A DNA stretch of 64,000 nucleotides from Actinostola sp. cb2023. Lineage: Eukaryota > Cnidaria > Anthozoa > Actiniaria > Actinostolidae. The notes below the pieces were generated by a model. That model saw only the letters and a program-made list of their open reading frames with translations. It did no database searches and was not told where the DNA came from. Location: positions 125,001 through 189,000 of the forward strand of contig JAUJYZ010000361.1 of the NCBI GenBank assembly GCA_033675265.1, written 5' to 3'. Shown here piece after piece: positions 9,650 through 21,831 of the stretch (within the stretch, counting starts at the first letter, position 1; each line of letters starts with the position of its first letter). The position numbers were made by a program, and so were the translations under genes.

Positions 9650-10432
9650 ATGGTTCACAAAACAGTTCTGCTGTGGTCAGCGCTCAGGAATGTATCTACA
9701 GCATTTGAACGCTCAATAAGAACACTTAGCAAAACCAAGGTATTTACTGAACCGTATTCATGGCCTTATTACTATGGAGCTCAACGACAGAGTCAAAGGT
9801 ACAAGCCCACATCAACAGACCCAGAGAGAACTTACGACAGTGTCACACAACAACTTCTGCAAGAATACGATGATATTGATCTTGTCTTTTCAAAAAACAT
9901 GGCGTACTATGTCAACAACACTGACTTGCGCGACATGTTTCTAAGCAAAGAATTCCAAGGTGCCAGACATACGTTTCTGATTCGAGATCCTGCCAAGTCC
10001 ATTCCTTCGTTATACCGATTGTCTATTATTCCCGACGAAACGGGTTGGGATTACTTCGACCCTGAAGAGGCGGGTGTTCGTCAGCTGCACGAATTCTACA
10101 CGTTTGTGACAGAGCACTTGGACCCCAATCCCGTGGTGATCGACGCAGATGACCTTCTTGACGACCCTGATGGAATGATGAAGAAGTACTGTCAAGCTGT
10201 GGGCATCTCTTATGAGCCTCATATGACAACATGGCAAGCAGGAATGATGGATGATTGGACAGCCTGGCCAAAGGGATGGTTTAACACTGTCAGTCAAAGC
10301 ACTGGCTTCAAAAAAAGATCAGCAACGAAACCTGTAAGCGAAGCTAAGGAAAAGCATCCCGAAGAAGTTGCTAAAGCCATTGAGGATGCAAGGCCATTTT
10401 ATGATCTCCTTTATGCCAAGAGAATGACATAA
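9650..10432 (+). CDS. P-loop sulfotransferase-family protein, intronless, 260 aa
   Basis: Predicted PAPS-dependent sulfotransferase-like protein. The N-terminal segment LLWSALRNVSTAFER (about 7-21) matches the 5'-phosphosulfate-binding loop seen as PRSxST in the family, and the stretch around Arg112-Asp113 with Ser117/Ser120 (LIRDPAKSIPSLYR) matches the 3'-phosphate-binding segment. GFKKRSAT near 215 may be part of the C-terminal nucleotide-binding loop. Length fits single-domain members. The canonical PRS is changed to LRN here, so nucleotide binding should not be assumed. There is no signal peptide, so it is probably cytosolic. Relatives are often mislabelled branched-chain aminotransferase-like because plant homologues fuse this domain to one; no aminotransferase part is present. 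The gene has a single exon among intron-rich neighbours, which could mean retroposition or an ancient intronless family. The substrate cannot be told. Confidence 0.75.
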   Translation: MVHKTVLLWSALRNVSTAFERSIRTLSKTKVFTEPYSWPYYYGAQRQSQRYKPTSTDPERTYDSVTQQLLQEYDDIDLVFSKNMAYYVNNTDLRDMFLSKEFQGARHTFLIRDPAKSIPSLYRLSIIPDETGWDYFDPEEAGVRQLHEFYTFVTEHLDPNPVVIDADDLLDDPDGMMKKYCQAVGISYEPHMTTWQAGMMDDWTAWPKGWFNTVSQSTGFKKRSATKPVSEAKEKHPEEVAKAIEDARPFYDLLYAKRMT

Positions 10433-10516
10433 ACAATCTTTAATAATCAATATAGGCGAATCTTGGCGGTCTGGTCTGGAAGGGGATTGGGAAGGGGAGG
10501 GGGAGCGCGCGCTCTA

Positions 10517-10603
10517 CCACAGGAAGCCCATCAAAAAAAGACGCAAATATCATTTTATTGAATTATTTAGTAGCCTCAAAAGCAATGGTTGGGCTGCCTG
10601 TGG
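10517..10603. mobile_element. Short TIR element of the CCACAGG..CCTGTGG family
   Basis: Ends are CCACAGGAAGCCCA and TGGGCTGCCTGTGG, nearly perfect inverted repeats enclosing about 60 AT-rich bp. The same ends recur at 32628-32720 and 61973-62132, singly near 9530, 19018 and 46385, and as a tandem array at 32001-32565. Non-autonomous; no transposase is seen. Confidence 0.75.
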
Positions 10604-11164
10604 AGAAACCACAATACAACGCGGGCGCTTAAAATTTGGAACCAGCTGGGCACGCGCCTTCGGTTGTTTGGCTTGCGGTTTCGTGCATCGCGGGAGATGG
10701 TCAGTTTAACCTGGATACTCGTAACGATAACAATTATATTTCTTCTGTGCGCGCGTGAATATAAATTGCCAGTGAAGCTGGTTTATAATGATGTATATGA
10801 GTGCAGGATTAGCTGAGGAGACTTGAAAACTCTCCAACACAGGCTGGCACTGGGAGAAGCAGATCCTAGGCATGCGTGTTGTCATTTTTCTTCCTATATA
10901 GCCTGTTTTATTGTATCTATACAAGTGGGCTTATTAGAGGATCTAGTGAATTCAGATTATGCACAAGTACCCGTCTAATTCATCCATAATTCAAAAATAC
11001 AGCGCATGAAATTCATTATCATAAAAGCAACTGATTTTTCTCGTCCGGCTATTTGTTGATTCTCCACAACAAGAACAGGTTGTCGTAGTCGCTGGAGGTT
11101 TCACCGATGAAACATGCGGTTTCCAGAGGGCAATTTGAGCGGGAATGACATATTTATTAACCGT

Positions 11165-11580
11165 GAGGTAACCAATCGCAAGGGATATCCTCGAGTGTGA
11201 GCATATTATAAAAACACTTCTCCAGTCAACAAGTGATTAAATGAAACCGTCAACTTGGTACCAACGGAAGACAGGATGACCGTCTATCGTCAAGCAGCAC
11301 GAAATCAAGACAATCAACCGTTTTGAATCCTTTGAAACATTTGTGGCTTTAAGGTAAGTGTAAAGACTCTCGATTGGCTTGATACTTGTTATGACTTCAG
11401 AATCCCATCCGTATAGTACGTTCTAATCGACGTTCGATCAAACCAGTCTACATGCACCCACCACTACGTACAAAGACGAATATTTCCAAATCCACAATTA
11501 AATCATATTCAAAACCGGGTTTTGAGTTAGCACGGTGGGGTTGCTGGTCTTTAAAGGAATTTATTGAATTTCCATTGCAG
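11165..11580 (+). promoter_or_regulatory. MARCH-like gene promoter, 5' UTR exon and first intron
   Basis: TATAAAA at 11207-11213 with a CCAAT about 40 bp upstream suggests a start near 11237. A 5' UTR exon would end at 11353 (TTTAAG|GTAAGTG), with an intron to 11580 (TTCCATTGCAG). The exon starting at 11581 has an in-frame stop (11585-11587) before the ATG at 11624, supporting 11624 as the true start. Confidence 0.6.
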
Positions 11581-11623
11581 GAGTTAGTGAGATACATGTT
11601 TGCCCTGGGGTCGACGCACACAC

Positions 11624-14600
11624 ATGAACATTGATACTGGAACCAGCGGCAGGGAAATGAAAACAAACGAAACGGAGATTTTGGGCTACGAAGACGCCGA
11701 ATCCAAACAAGATGATCATGAAGATTTGCCAAACTCCGAATCGCAAACAGAGCAAGACATAAAAGCATCTGTCAAGGACAATGTCAGAATGGAACACGAA
11801 GAGGACCGCGTTAACTTCAACTCCCATGTTCTCGAGAAGCAGGAGCCAACTACAGCAGACCTCCATGAAAGTTATTTAGAGTGCCGTATATGCCGATGCA
11901 GGGACGATGAGCCTTTGATTAGCCCATGTAACTGCTCGGGTTCGTCCAAGTGGATCCATCAAAGCTGTCTTGTTCAATGGTTCCAAATTTCAAGAACATC
12001 GAAATGTGAGGTGTGCTCTGAGAAAATTATCATCAAAAAATTCCTCAAGCCGATACGTGAGGTAAGACTTAAAACATTCATAACTTTTTGTGATTCAAAA
12101 AATCGGTGTCTCTAAATTCCCAGCCAAGATGGGATTAAATGCACAGATGGGCAATAAATGGGTACACATGGACGAATTCGTGCACAGAAAGTAAGGTCTT
12201 GGAAACGCAATACAGAAAAGCTGTGAGGTTTAATTTGAGTCAGTAAATAGTGCATACATTGTATCGTTTTTAACGGGTGGCCAATCTATTAGTTTGCATA
12301 TCTGACAAACTGATTAACAAAAATATAATCACATCTGGAATAACCCTCAATACTTCCTTACAAAACAAATACGGTAAATAATTACAAATTCTATTAGTAT
12401 TTCACAGTATAAAAAATGTTCCCCTCCTACTTTGAAATTTTTTATTTTTTTTTTAACTCTGAAATTGTTTTTTTTTTAACACCGTGATTTTAATTAATTT
12501 TTCGTGATGGAATATTTAGAAGGGACAACTGGATTTGCAATTGAAAACATAATTGCTGTCTGTAAAAATATTTACTTAATTATAATGGGAGTTCTCTACT
12601 GGTGATATGTTTGTTTTTCGTCCGAGAAAAAGTTGTGTTGAAGTGAGAATTGGATATTTCGTGACCTCGCTCATCTTGCACTGAAGCGCGCATTTTAAGC
12701 GCACTACGTACAAGTACGCAAGGACACGCAAGTTCGCCGGAAAGTTTGCGCTTTCGACCTTTCACACTGACGTTGTAAGTTCGCGTCTTCAAAAATGTAG
12801 TCGACTTTGGAACATGTTTTCAATAGTGCGTTTTTGGTGAAACAGATCATCGTGATACGAAAACGCATACTATGTGACACAACTGTGCGTGTTCAAATGA
12901 TAACGTTTCCATAAAAACGGGGGCTTGAATTTGGGTATTTTGAGTTAAAAGTTGTCTAAAATTTGAAGCGTACAAAAAGATTGCATTTTGCATCCGCGTG
13001 TTCAGAATCACGCCAAATCACGGGCTAACCGGAGTTTCTTCACGCAACGGACGGTCGACAACGGAGGCACAGTAACACAATTACAAAATTGGAATGCATC
13101 AAATGCATGTAACGAACGAGAGCGCAAATTTAGTGACAAACCGTAACATGGAAAAATAATCAATAATCGAAACATAGACGACGAAAGTTATAACACTTTT
13201 TGCTCTTCATCAATGTTGTCGTCCTCAGTGGTGCAAAATACTAAGCTGGGTTAGAATCATATACACGAACCAGAGTTTCAATCGTACAGAAGTACGGTGT
13301 CACGCTAAAAACGAACGTTCCCAGGGATATGTCCACTCCTTAGTGTGTAATTATGGTATTTCGTGTACCTTATATTTTAGCTTTTGTTCTCTGTACTTAG
13401 TTAGTTTTAGGCCGTCATTGTTTTCGTCTTTTGTTACTTCTTTCCTATTGTTCGTATTTAAAGTTTATCTACTGTACATCATCATTTTAATTTGCATTCT
13501 GGTTCTGTGTTTGAGACACTGACTTCATACCTCGACTTTTCGAGCCTAGTGAGTTTTAGTTATGACAAGACCAGGGACGAATTCAGGAATTTTTGAGAAG
13601 GGGTCCAAACGTATAACCTGTGGCAAAACTAGATTCTAGGATAAAACGATCAATTGAACCTCAGGGGTGCCGGACTCCACCACTAGAGCGTGATATCATT
13701 AATAAATAATATCATTAGTGTTTGAAAGTGAGATGAATAAATCGCCGTACACAACACTGAGTGGGTGGTGAAATGCAGACCACAAAAATGTACAGCGTTT
13801 TGCCTACTTGCGCGTGGTTCACACTGGTGATATAAGCATATAAAGAACAAGTTCCTTTTTCTTATGCTGACATGAATGTGAACCGGACATTATGCAATGA
13901 ATGCTTATGCTCGTGCTTTAATATGTCACAAATGTGGGCCACGCTTCAGGCTGAACGCCCGCTGACATACAGTAACCTTGTGAAACACAGTTTTCGACCC
14001 AGGAAGTCAGTTTCGGGGACAAACCCGTCAGTTTTAAAATTCTCTACCATGGCCATCTGTTCTTTTCATTGCGAAAAGTTCATTGACACCTTAAACAGAA
14101 AACAAGTCTAGTATTATCTACAGCTTCATCGCAAGAAGCCAAAATTGAAGAAGTGAACATATTTAGGATTTATCGTGCTCATAGTGGACCATATATGTGC
14201 ATCTATTACCGGAAGTCACACATACCTGAAGTGTTTCGATTGGTTTGATTACAGGATAATAAGCCCTAATAGTTTATAACAATTGTCTCCTGGTGTTTTC
14301 ATTTTTACGAGTTCATTGAATGAATGGACCAGAAATAGCTTCTCAAGAGGAAGGAAATATGGGCACTGAATGAATGAATGAATGAATGACTAAATGAATG
14401 AATGAATTGGTTAAAACATTGGTGGAATTTCCCCGCCCTCCCCCCCTTCGACAAACAATCATCAAAAACAAGCTATATGGTTATCACATATACTTCATTA
14501 TGGCTGCGTTTCTAGCGTGGTTGTACTTTGTGGTGTAGTGGTAACACATCGGACGACTAGCATCCTGAAGCCTGGCCTGGGTTTGAGCCCCGCCAAGGCA

Positions 14601-17600
14601 CACATTTTCTCTTCTTAATTCATTAATTGAAAATAATTACGATAACTCGGAAATCGAGGTCGAGAGGAATTATGTGGATCAACAGCAGCTGCATGCAGGA
14701 AGAAGTTGACCATTGATCAGTCTTTCCCACTTCCTCTCAGATCAACCAAATCAAATTACCAGTTATCAACAGTTATTGAAATAAGTGTATATATCGTAGC
14801 AAAGGTCGGTGAAATTGTCCCGGAGGCGCGAACGCCGTTCAACGCTGCTCTGATGATGTTTTTTGAAGGTCCATTAGTGACCTAACAGTGGATAATTACG
14901 GCTTCTTCACAGACCACCTGTCAATATTGGTTCACCTCAAAAGCCAATCGTTTTCCGTTGCCATTAACACTTGGCCTTACTATAACTGATCTCGGTTCAA
15001 GGATTTCAGCTCGTTGAGCGATCGAAGTATTCATTATTCTCAGTTGAATGAACTGAATAGATTGACACTCTCTAAAGGATTGTTCAGCTATAGTTTATAG
15101 GGATGCTGTAAATGAATGATTAGGACGATAGGGAAGAGAAACGAACGAATGAAAGAAATAATTAATGAAAATAATAAAAGAAAGCAAGAACTTAGAAGAG
15201 AAGTGAAGTGAAGTGAAGAGCAGAGAAGAGAAGAGCAGAGCAGAGCAGAGCAGAGAGGAGAGGAGAGGAGAGGAGAGGAGAGGAGAGGAGAGGAGAGGAG
15301 AGGAGAGGAGAGGAGAGGAGAGGAGAGGAGAGGAGAGGAGAGGAGAGGAGAGGAGAGAGAGAGGAGAGATTCACTAAGCCTAATCCATGTTAGCACGTAT
15401 CACGAACAGCCTATGATGAATTTGACAAAAGAGAACAAAACGAACCGACCAAAGTAAAGTCAAGTTGTTAACGCAGTAACTTGCTAATTGGTGATAATAA
15501 CTGTAACTCAGGTTTATTCTTTGTTTAAAACCACTAACCAGCTGCAAACCATCTGCGTCAGTACTCCACTTAGTTTAGAAACCATGAATGCCAACAGGTC
15601 CATCGCAAGGGATGGATGAACCAATATTACGACAAAGACACGCCAATTTAACAAACCACACGATAGCATCTCAAAGTCTGTTTCCAACATGGCTTCTCAA
15701 ACACTTACTATTACGGAGAGTGATTTCTCGCACTATTCATTTGTTCTTTGCACTTTTACCAAGATATATAGATTACTTATAATTAACTTGTAGCTTTTAT
15801 ATAATTATATGAGTATTTTTCTTTGTAGAGTAAATATATAGAAGAAAAAGAGACCGCGCATTCAACTTCTGACTGTTCCAAATAATATATTAAGGTTTTT
15901 TTAGTTTTTATTTGTATATTTGTATGTTTTTCAGGTTTTTATATACACCTAATTTCAAAAACGTTGTCCAAATAGCCAAATACGAATTCATTCAAAAAGA
16001 CAAAAGAAACAGTTCAGCTTGAGTGCACTTCTTTTGTCTTTTAATGAAATCCTATTTGGCTTTTTTGATTATTATTGGACAACGTTTGTGAAATTAGGTG
16101 TATATATATATGTATTATATTTAAAAATACATCAGAAGCGGGTCAGTCTACTTCTCTTCGGACTCAGTTCAACTGAAACTCGGGCTTAGCCGATAGTAAT
16201 GCATAGCAATCTTCATATCTATAACTGAATCAATCAAGAGTTAATAAGTTAAAGATAAATGCTTTGTTTTACATCAAGAAAGCTTTGCTTTCAACTGTTC
16301 CATAAATCAATCATTGTATTTTGTCCATTGATCATGGCGTGCCGATTTTGCAACACGCTAACGCCAGCATGCCCGGAGGCCAAAACGTGTACTCAAGAGA
16401 TACGCAAAAATGTTGCACAAATATCGAGTTTACGTTTACCCAAATTAGTGGCACAAAGATATATATATTTCAACAAACATTTTAAAGGTCATGAGAATGG
16501 TTTTAAGGATCTGCAATGTCTAATATACGGCATGGCCGACCCATACAAATATGTCCTTTGAGGGACTGAAATGCACGTGGATTTCAGTCGACCGCAAGTG
16601 CTGTGACTTTCTATTGAAGAATCCCAGCTTGTGCAATTTGGGAAAATGTGTTTGCTATGTTGATTTTAATCTTCAACTGTGTCGTCGGTCTTTTTTGAAA
16701 CATATCTTTCGGGTTTCGACCACTAGAGCCGTTACTATGGTATCGCGGTGAATGATCACTTACTATTCTATTACTACTCGCGTTTACTAATTTTCTGACA
16801 CTTTCACATAGAGCAGATTTCGTATCACGGCACGGTCACGGCACGATATTATGGCACGGCCACGATGACGGTACGGTCACGACACGGTCACGGTACGGTC
16901 ACGACACGGTCACGACACGGCACGGTACGACACGGTACGGTCACGGCACGGTCACGACACGGTCACGACACGGTACGGTCACGGCACGGTCACGACACGG
17001 CACGGTCACGACACGGTACGGTCACGGCACGATCACGGCAGGGTCACGGCACGGTACGGTCACGACACGGTCACGACACGGTACGGTCACGGCACGGTAC
17101 GACACGGTACGGTCACGGCACGGTCACGACACGGTACGGTCACGGCACGGTCACGACACGGTACGGTCACGGTCACGACACGGCACGGTCACGACACGGT
17201 ACGGTCACGACACGGCACGATCACGGCAGGGTCACGGCACGGTACGGTCACGACACGGTCACGACACGGTACGGTCACGGCACGGCGACGGTACGGTCAC
17301 GGCACGGCCACGGCGACAGCACGGTCACGACACGGTACGGTCACAGCACGGTCACGGCACGGTCACGACACGGTCACGGCCACGGCGACAGTACGGTCAC
17401 GACACGGCACGATCACGGCAGGGTCACGGCACGGTGTGTCGCACAATGTGTGTTCGTACCTTTCCCCAAGTACATTTATATCGAATCATACTGTAAATAT
17501 TACGGTCACGGCACGGTCACGACACGGTCACGGCCACGGCGACAGTACGGTCACGACACGGTACGGTCACGGCGCGGCGACGGTCACGGCACGGCGACGG

Positions 17601-18233
17601 TCACGGCGACGGTACGGTCACGGCACGGTCACGACACGGTACGGTCACGGCACGGTCACGACACGGCCACGGCGACAGTACGGTCACGACACGGTACGGT
17701 CACGGCACGGTCACGACACGGCCACGGCGACAGTACGGTCACGACACGGTACGGTCACGACACGGTCACGACACGGCACGATCATGGCAGGGTCACGGCA
17801 CGGTATGTCGCACAATGTGTGTTCGTACCTTTCCCCAAGTACATTTATATCGAATCATACTGTAAATATTACTGACCATAGTTTCCCCCCGCAGTGGAAA
17901 CGCCCCGCCAGTGGATTGGGCTCCTGTACAAAAGTGGACCTATGGTACGCTTTTGTGACTCTATTCAGCATTGGGACCATTATCGGATTTGCTATATTTC
18001 ACAGTTACATTGGAGCAGAGGAAGGCCTGGAGACGACAGTGGTTTTCATAGCTATATATATACTGTGTACTTTCATGATTGCGTTGAGAGTCCGCTATTT
18101 CTACCAATGGTTCACGAGACGAAATCCATTTTGGGACGAGTGGAGAGTGTTGAACCAAGAATGGAATATACAACAAGAAGGGTCAGTCCAGCCCGAGACG
18201 ACTCGCTTTATAATCGAAGAGTCAACAGTATAG
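11624..18233 (+). CDS. MARCH-type membrane-associated RING-CH E3 ubiquitin ligase, 258 aa
   Basis: Predicted ubiquitin ligase that down-regulates membrane proteins in the endosomal/plasma-membrane system. Coding exons are 11624-12061 and 17895-18233 (phase 0; donor GAG|GTAAGA, acceptor CCCCCCGCAG). The first carries an acidic N-terminus and a complete C4HC3 RING-CH finger: Cys87, Cys90, Cys102, Cys104, His112, Cys115, Cys128 and Cys131, followed by the LKPIREW junction typical of MARCH1/8. The second exon encodes two membrane helices (about 161-184 and 193-212) and a short polar tail ending at TAG. Length and two-helix layout fit the MARCH1/8 group, but I would not name an orthologue. The 5.8-kb intron contains an AGGAG array, an inverted-repeat element and a satellite of about 1 kb that ends close to the acceptor. 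Confidence 0.88.
12062..14500. other. MARCH intron, left part
   Basis: Unremarkable AT-rich intronic sequence with T-runs near 12440-12475, a CG-containing stretch near 12660-12730 and a degenerate TGAA run at 14367-14405. I see no exon with splice signals that would fit phase 0, and no RNA gene. Confidence 0.4.
14528..14602 (+). repeat. tRNA-like sequence, probably a SINE head or tRNA relic
   Basis: A D-arm-like GTGTAGTGGTAACAC is followed by an anticodon-loop-like ACTAGCAT and a B-box-like GGTTTGAGCCC, in tRNA-like order. Acceptor and anticodon stems do not pair well, so this is not a functional tRNA. Confidence 0.35.
15220..15369. repeat. (AGGAG)n microsatellite
   Basis: A purine-only pentanucleotide array of about 100 bp (15254-15355) bordered by AGAGC and AGTGA variants. 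It is polypurine in the sense strand of the MARCH intron and could form triplex DNA. The long Leu/Ser frames on the opposite strand are products of the repeat. Confidence 0.95.
15941..16104. mobile_element. 164-bp inverted-repeat element (MITE-like)
   Basis: About 31-bp inverted ends, starting ATATACACCTAATTTC and ending GAAATTAGGTGTATAT, include AACGTTGTCCAA on the left and its mirror on the right. No coding capacity. Confidence 0.75.
16809..17872. repeat. CACGGTACGGTCACGA satellite in the MARCH intron
   Basis: About 970 bp built from short GC-rich variants of ACGGTCACGACACGGT and CACGGCACGG. A 66-bp unrelated spacer (begins GTCGCACAATGTG) occurs at 17438-17503 and again 369 bp later at 17807-17872, so the array itself was segmentally duplicated. 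The left edge, TAGAGCAGATTTCGTA at 16810, is the terminal repeat of the element at 47051-47188, whose interior is also ACGGCACGG-rich. This suggests the satellite grew from inside such an element, whose right end is now missing. CpG is unusually dense. The long Arg/His/Gly frames across it are not genes. Confidence 0.9.
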
Positions 18234-18262
18234 AAGAACGCGTCACGCCTTTTAATTACCTG

Positions 18263-18500
18263 TCCCATCATGCATCGCTTTGGTTTCAAAATGGCGGACA
18301 TTTTACACCCACTCTACTACTTGTCACGAGGTCAATTTTTAATCTACCCATCATGCATCGCTTTGGTTTCAAAATGGCGGACATTTTCAGCACCTACTCT
18401 ACTACTTGTCACGAGGCCAATTTTTAATCTTCCCATCATGCATCGCTTTGGTTTCAAAATGGCGGACATTTTGCACCCACTATACTACTTGTCACGAGGT
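18263..18500 (+). repeat. Three 84-bp tandem repeats in the MARCH 3' region
   Basis: Units begin near 18263, 18347 and 18432 with CCCATCATGCATCGC and carry CAAAATGGCGGACATTTT, a YY1-like motif, followed by CTACTTGTCACGAGG. They start about 30 bp after the MARCH stop and so are probably transcribed. Confidence 0.9.
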
Positions 18501-20000
18501 TAACCGAGAATGACGTCACTAAATCCCTTGTGCTTCAGAGAAAGCCTGGAGCGAGAGTTCCGTGTCGCCTTGGAAGAACTTGAGGATAATTCTAAGTGAA
18601 TATAGATCGTTGCCTGGCAACGTTGTACATTTGCAGGAACTTTAAGCTGCATAATGCGCAACTTAAGATACTTATCACTCAAGTTCAAGTTCAAGTCCAA
18701 GTTTAAGTTCATTTTACATTCCATATTGTATGGCTTGGACTTCTATTAAAATACATACGCACACGTTAACAAATAGAACAGCTTCAACCGTGCTCCGTTC
18801 AGTAATAAAGCACGCAGGAAGTGACGAGAACACGAAAGAAGTTTAGGGAGAAACACGAGCCGTAGGCGATAAAGCACAGTTTTCAGCCAATCAGAGCGCG
18901 TGGATTGACTTGACTATATATTAATCTGCTGCAAATAGCAGGTGTGAGCTTTAAGTGAAGCTAGCTTTATGCAATCAGAGGATTTACATGCACATCACTT
19001 GGATGCCACAGTACCACAGGTAGCCCGCAGAAGAATAGGAAAACTGGAGTATTTTGTATAATTATTCATATTAGAGTATAATTTTAAATATGTCAAAAAG
19101 TTAGGGAGTTTTATAAATTAATAATAATAATAATAATTGATAATAAATTTATAGATTAATAGATATAAATATGAATTAATACAGAGAATGAAAATTAATA
19201 GGATTTTTTCAAAATGACTTGTAGAATACTTTTGAACTGATGAGTTAGAAAACTTGTTTGAAACCTGTTTAAAATACAGGCTTTTTTACCTTCAATTGCT
19301 GATCAAGTAAGCCGCATTCCCATCTGGGGGAGGAGACGTGGGAACAAATGACTCCCATCTCTCACTCTCAGAGTAAATATCGAGATTGTTTGAAGAAAAT
19401 AAATTAGTTTTTTTTCTCAAATTCAATAGACCTTTCACGCCCTCTACTCTATCTATCTACTCCAATGTCCAACGAATAAACCAGGTTGAGACTGCGGGGT
19501 AGACATTGCCACACATTTACTAATAGTATTCTGTGTACCCCAATCCGCTCTCCGACTTTAATATTCGTGGTCATCGAAGCGAGTATAAATAATAGAAGTT
19601 TTTTCACCGCACCAAGACAATCCATGACCTTTCTTCAAACAGCAACAGCAACCAATCCACTTTCGCTGCTCTGTAAGTACTAACAAACTGTCAACACAAC
19701 TGATTCAGCAGTGAAGTGAAACTCGCCAAAATCTTACCATATAACATCGCTTGTGAAAACATTTCAAGATTAACCAGTAGTAGAATACCTAATGAAACCA
19801 TATTTTGGTGTTTTAGCTGAGGATGGTTGACTAAAGTCTTGAATTTTACGGATTGAAATCGTCCAAAAGTTCACATTTAACATCCTCCATTTTGGCCTAT
19901 AAACTAATTAAAATTCATATTTTTTGAAGGTCAACCGCTGACAATACCAGAGTAAAGTCTCACCGAAAGATTTTCTATACAATTAAAACATGAATTATTT
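18501..20000. other. Intergenic, no gene seen
   Basis: Contains an AAGTTC-type short repeat at 18680-18712, a GTAATAAAGCAC..ATAAAGCAC repeat-like segment near 18800-18885, and TAATAA runs near 19120-19145. No ORF with family motifs and no RNA gene. Confidence 0.5.
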
Positions 20001-20003
20001 GTA

Positions 20004-20610
20004 TATAGCTAATTGCCCTATACCACTATGACGTCACATCAAAACAATCTATTGTTTAAACGCTAAGGATCATGGTCGCTAGAGGGGGACAAAACAGCAA
20101 CAACACAAAGGATTCCCCAAATAAATGTATTTTACAGACGGTCTGAAAGCGATAAAAGTCACCAAACACAGTAAATATTGTGGGAAAAGCATCGATGAAC
20201 ATAATATCTGGAAACTAGGCAATTTGAAATCTAGCGAACCTCAGCAGAGCAGATTTAGTTCAAATTTCTGTTGTTCTTCACGATTCTGTCCCCCTCATAA
20301 ATAAGCCGTTACGTCATAGTGGTATAGGGCAATTGCATAATCGTTGTCGGGTTGAAAATCATCAGAAATCATAGAAGCTGAGACCGCAAGGATGGATGGG
20401 AAATCAGTTCATAACCTGCATTACATGCAGATATATTCAATGTTCTCGTAGTTTTGAAGGTAATATGAGCTATTTAACTAAGATCCTACAAGTCTGGGTA
20501 AAAAGGTAGATCATTTGACGGTGTTATTTGAGAGTTTTAATTTCCCAGAATTCCTTTTGGTCATAGCTTTCATGATTTTCAACCCGACAACGATTATGCA
20601 ATTAGCTATA
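20004..20610. mobile_element. Two abutting inverted-repeat elements
   Basis: Element 1, 20011-20334, has ends AATTGCCCTATACCACTATG and its perfect inverse, including a TGACGTCA-like site. Element 2, 20332-20602, has ends starting ATTGCATAATCGTTGTCGGG and the inverse. They share AATTGC at the junction, and the outer flanks (TATAGCTAATTG and CAATTAGCTATA) are also inverted, so the whole is a composite palindrome. No transposase. Confidence 0.75.
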
Positions 20611-20732
20611 TGTAATGATAAAAGAATAGTATTTAATAAGTAATTTTAGTAATTTAATAAGTAATTTTAGTAATTTAATAAGTAATTTAATAAAATAGAT
20701 ATACCATTTTATTTATTTTTTATTTTTTATTT

Positions 20733-21765
20733 TGTGCTTGTGCTTATGCTTGCGTCGGGTCCGTTTACATAAGGCATCTTGTGCTTGCGCTTATGCTTGC
20801 GTCGGGTCCGTTTACACAGTGAAATAAGGCATCATGTGCTTGCGGTTATGCTTGCGTCGGGTCCGTTTACACAGTGAAATAAGGCATCTTGTTCTTGCGG
20901 TTATGCTTGCGTCGCGTCTGTTTACACAGTGAAATAAGGCATCTTGTGCTTGCGCTTATGCTTGCATCGGGTCCGTTTACACAGTGAAATAAGGCATCTT
21001 GTGCTTGCGCTTATGCTTGCGTCGGGCCCGTTTACACAGTGAAATAAGGCATCTTGTTCTTGCGCTTATGCTTGCGTCGGGTCCGTTTACACAGTGAAAT
21101 AATGCATCTTGTGCTTGCGCTTATGCTTGCGTCAGGTGCGTTTACACACTGAAATAAGGCATCTTGTGCTTGCGCTTATGCTTGCGTCGGGTCCGTTTAC
21201 ACAGTGAAATAAGGCATCTTGTGCTTGCGCTTATGCTTGCGTCGGGTCCGTTTACACAGTGAAATAAGGCATCTTGTGCTTGCGCTTATGCTTGCGTCGG
21301 GCCCGTTTACACAGTGAAATAAGGCATCTTGTGCTTGTGCTTATGCTTGCGTAGGGTCCGTTTACACAGTGAAATAAGGCATCTTGTTCTTGCGCTTATG
21401 CTTGCGTCGGGTCCGTTTACACAGTGAAATAATGCATCTTGTGCTTGCGCTTATTTTTGCGTCAGGTGCGTTTACACACTGAAATAAGGCATCTTGTGCT
21501 TGCGCTTATGCTTGCGTCGGGTCCGTTTACACAGTGAAATAAGGCATCTTGTGCTTGCGCTTATGCTTGCGTCGGGTCCGTTTACACAGTGAAATAAGGC
21601 ATCTTGTGCTTGCGATTATGCTTGCGTCGGGCCCGTTTACACAGTGAAATAAGGCATCTTGTGCTTGCGCTTATGCTTGCGTATGGTCCGTTTACCCAGT
21701 GAAATAAGGCCTCTTGTACTTGCGCTTATGCTTGCATCGGGCCCGTCGTTTTCACAGTGAAATAA
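20733..21765. repeat. 55-bp satellite with 330-bp higher-order repeat
   Basis: About 18 to 19 head-to-tail copies of a 55-bp unit (starts GTGCTTGCGCTTATGCTTGC, ends AAATAAGGCATCTT). Diagnostic variants, the GTTCTTGCG start followed by TCAGGTGCG with ACACACTG, recur exactly 330 bp apart (about 21117 and 21447), so six monomers form a higher-order unit. Confidence 0.93.
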
Positions 21766-21831
21766 GGCCTACACTTTACACTTGTGCCTTCGAGACTGAT
21801 TCCGGCCGGCCCGCGCCATGGGGATTAAGGG

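Noticed and set aside
9650..10432. Branched-chain amino acid aminotransferase
   Set aside because: Databases often carry that name for this family, but no PLP-binding or aminotransferase motif is present; the P-loop sulfotransferase motifs are.
13872..14111. 79-codon cysteine-containing frame in the MARCH intron
   Set aside because: No recognisable domain and no splice signals joining it to the flanking exons; length is within chance expectation.
16865..17875. 336-codon Arg/His/Gly frame
   Set aside because: Entirely within the ACGGTCACG satellite; no family motif, and splice signals show it is MARCH intron.
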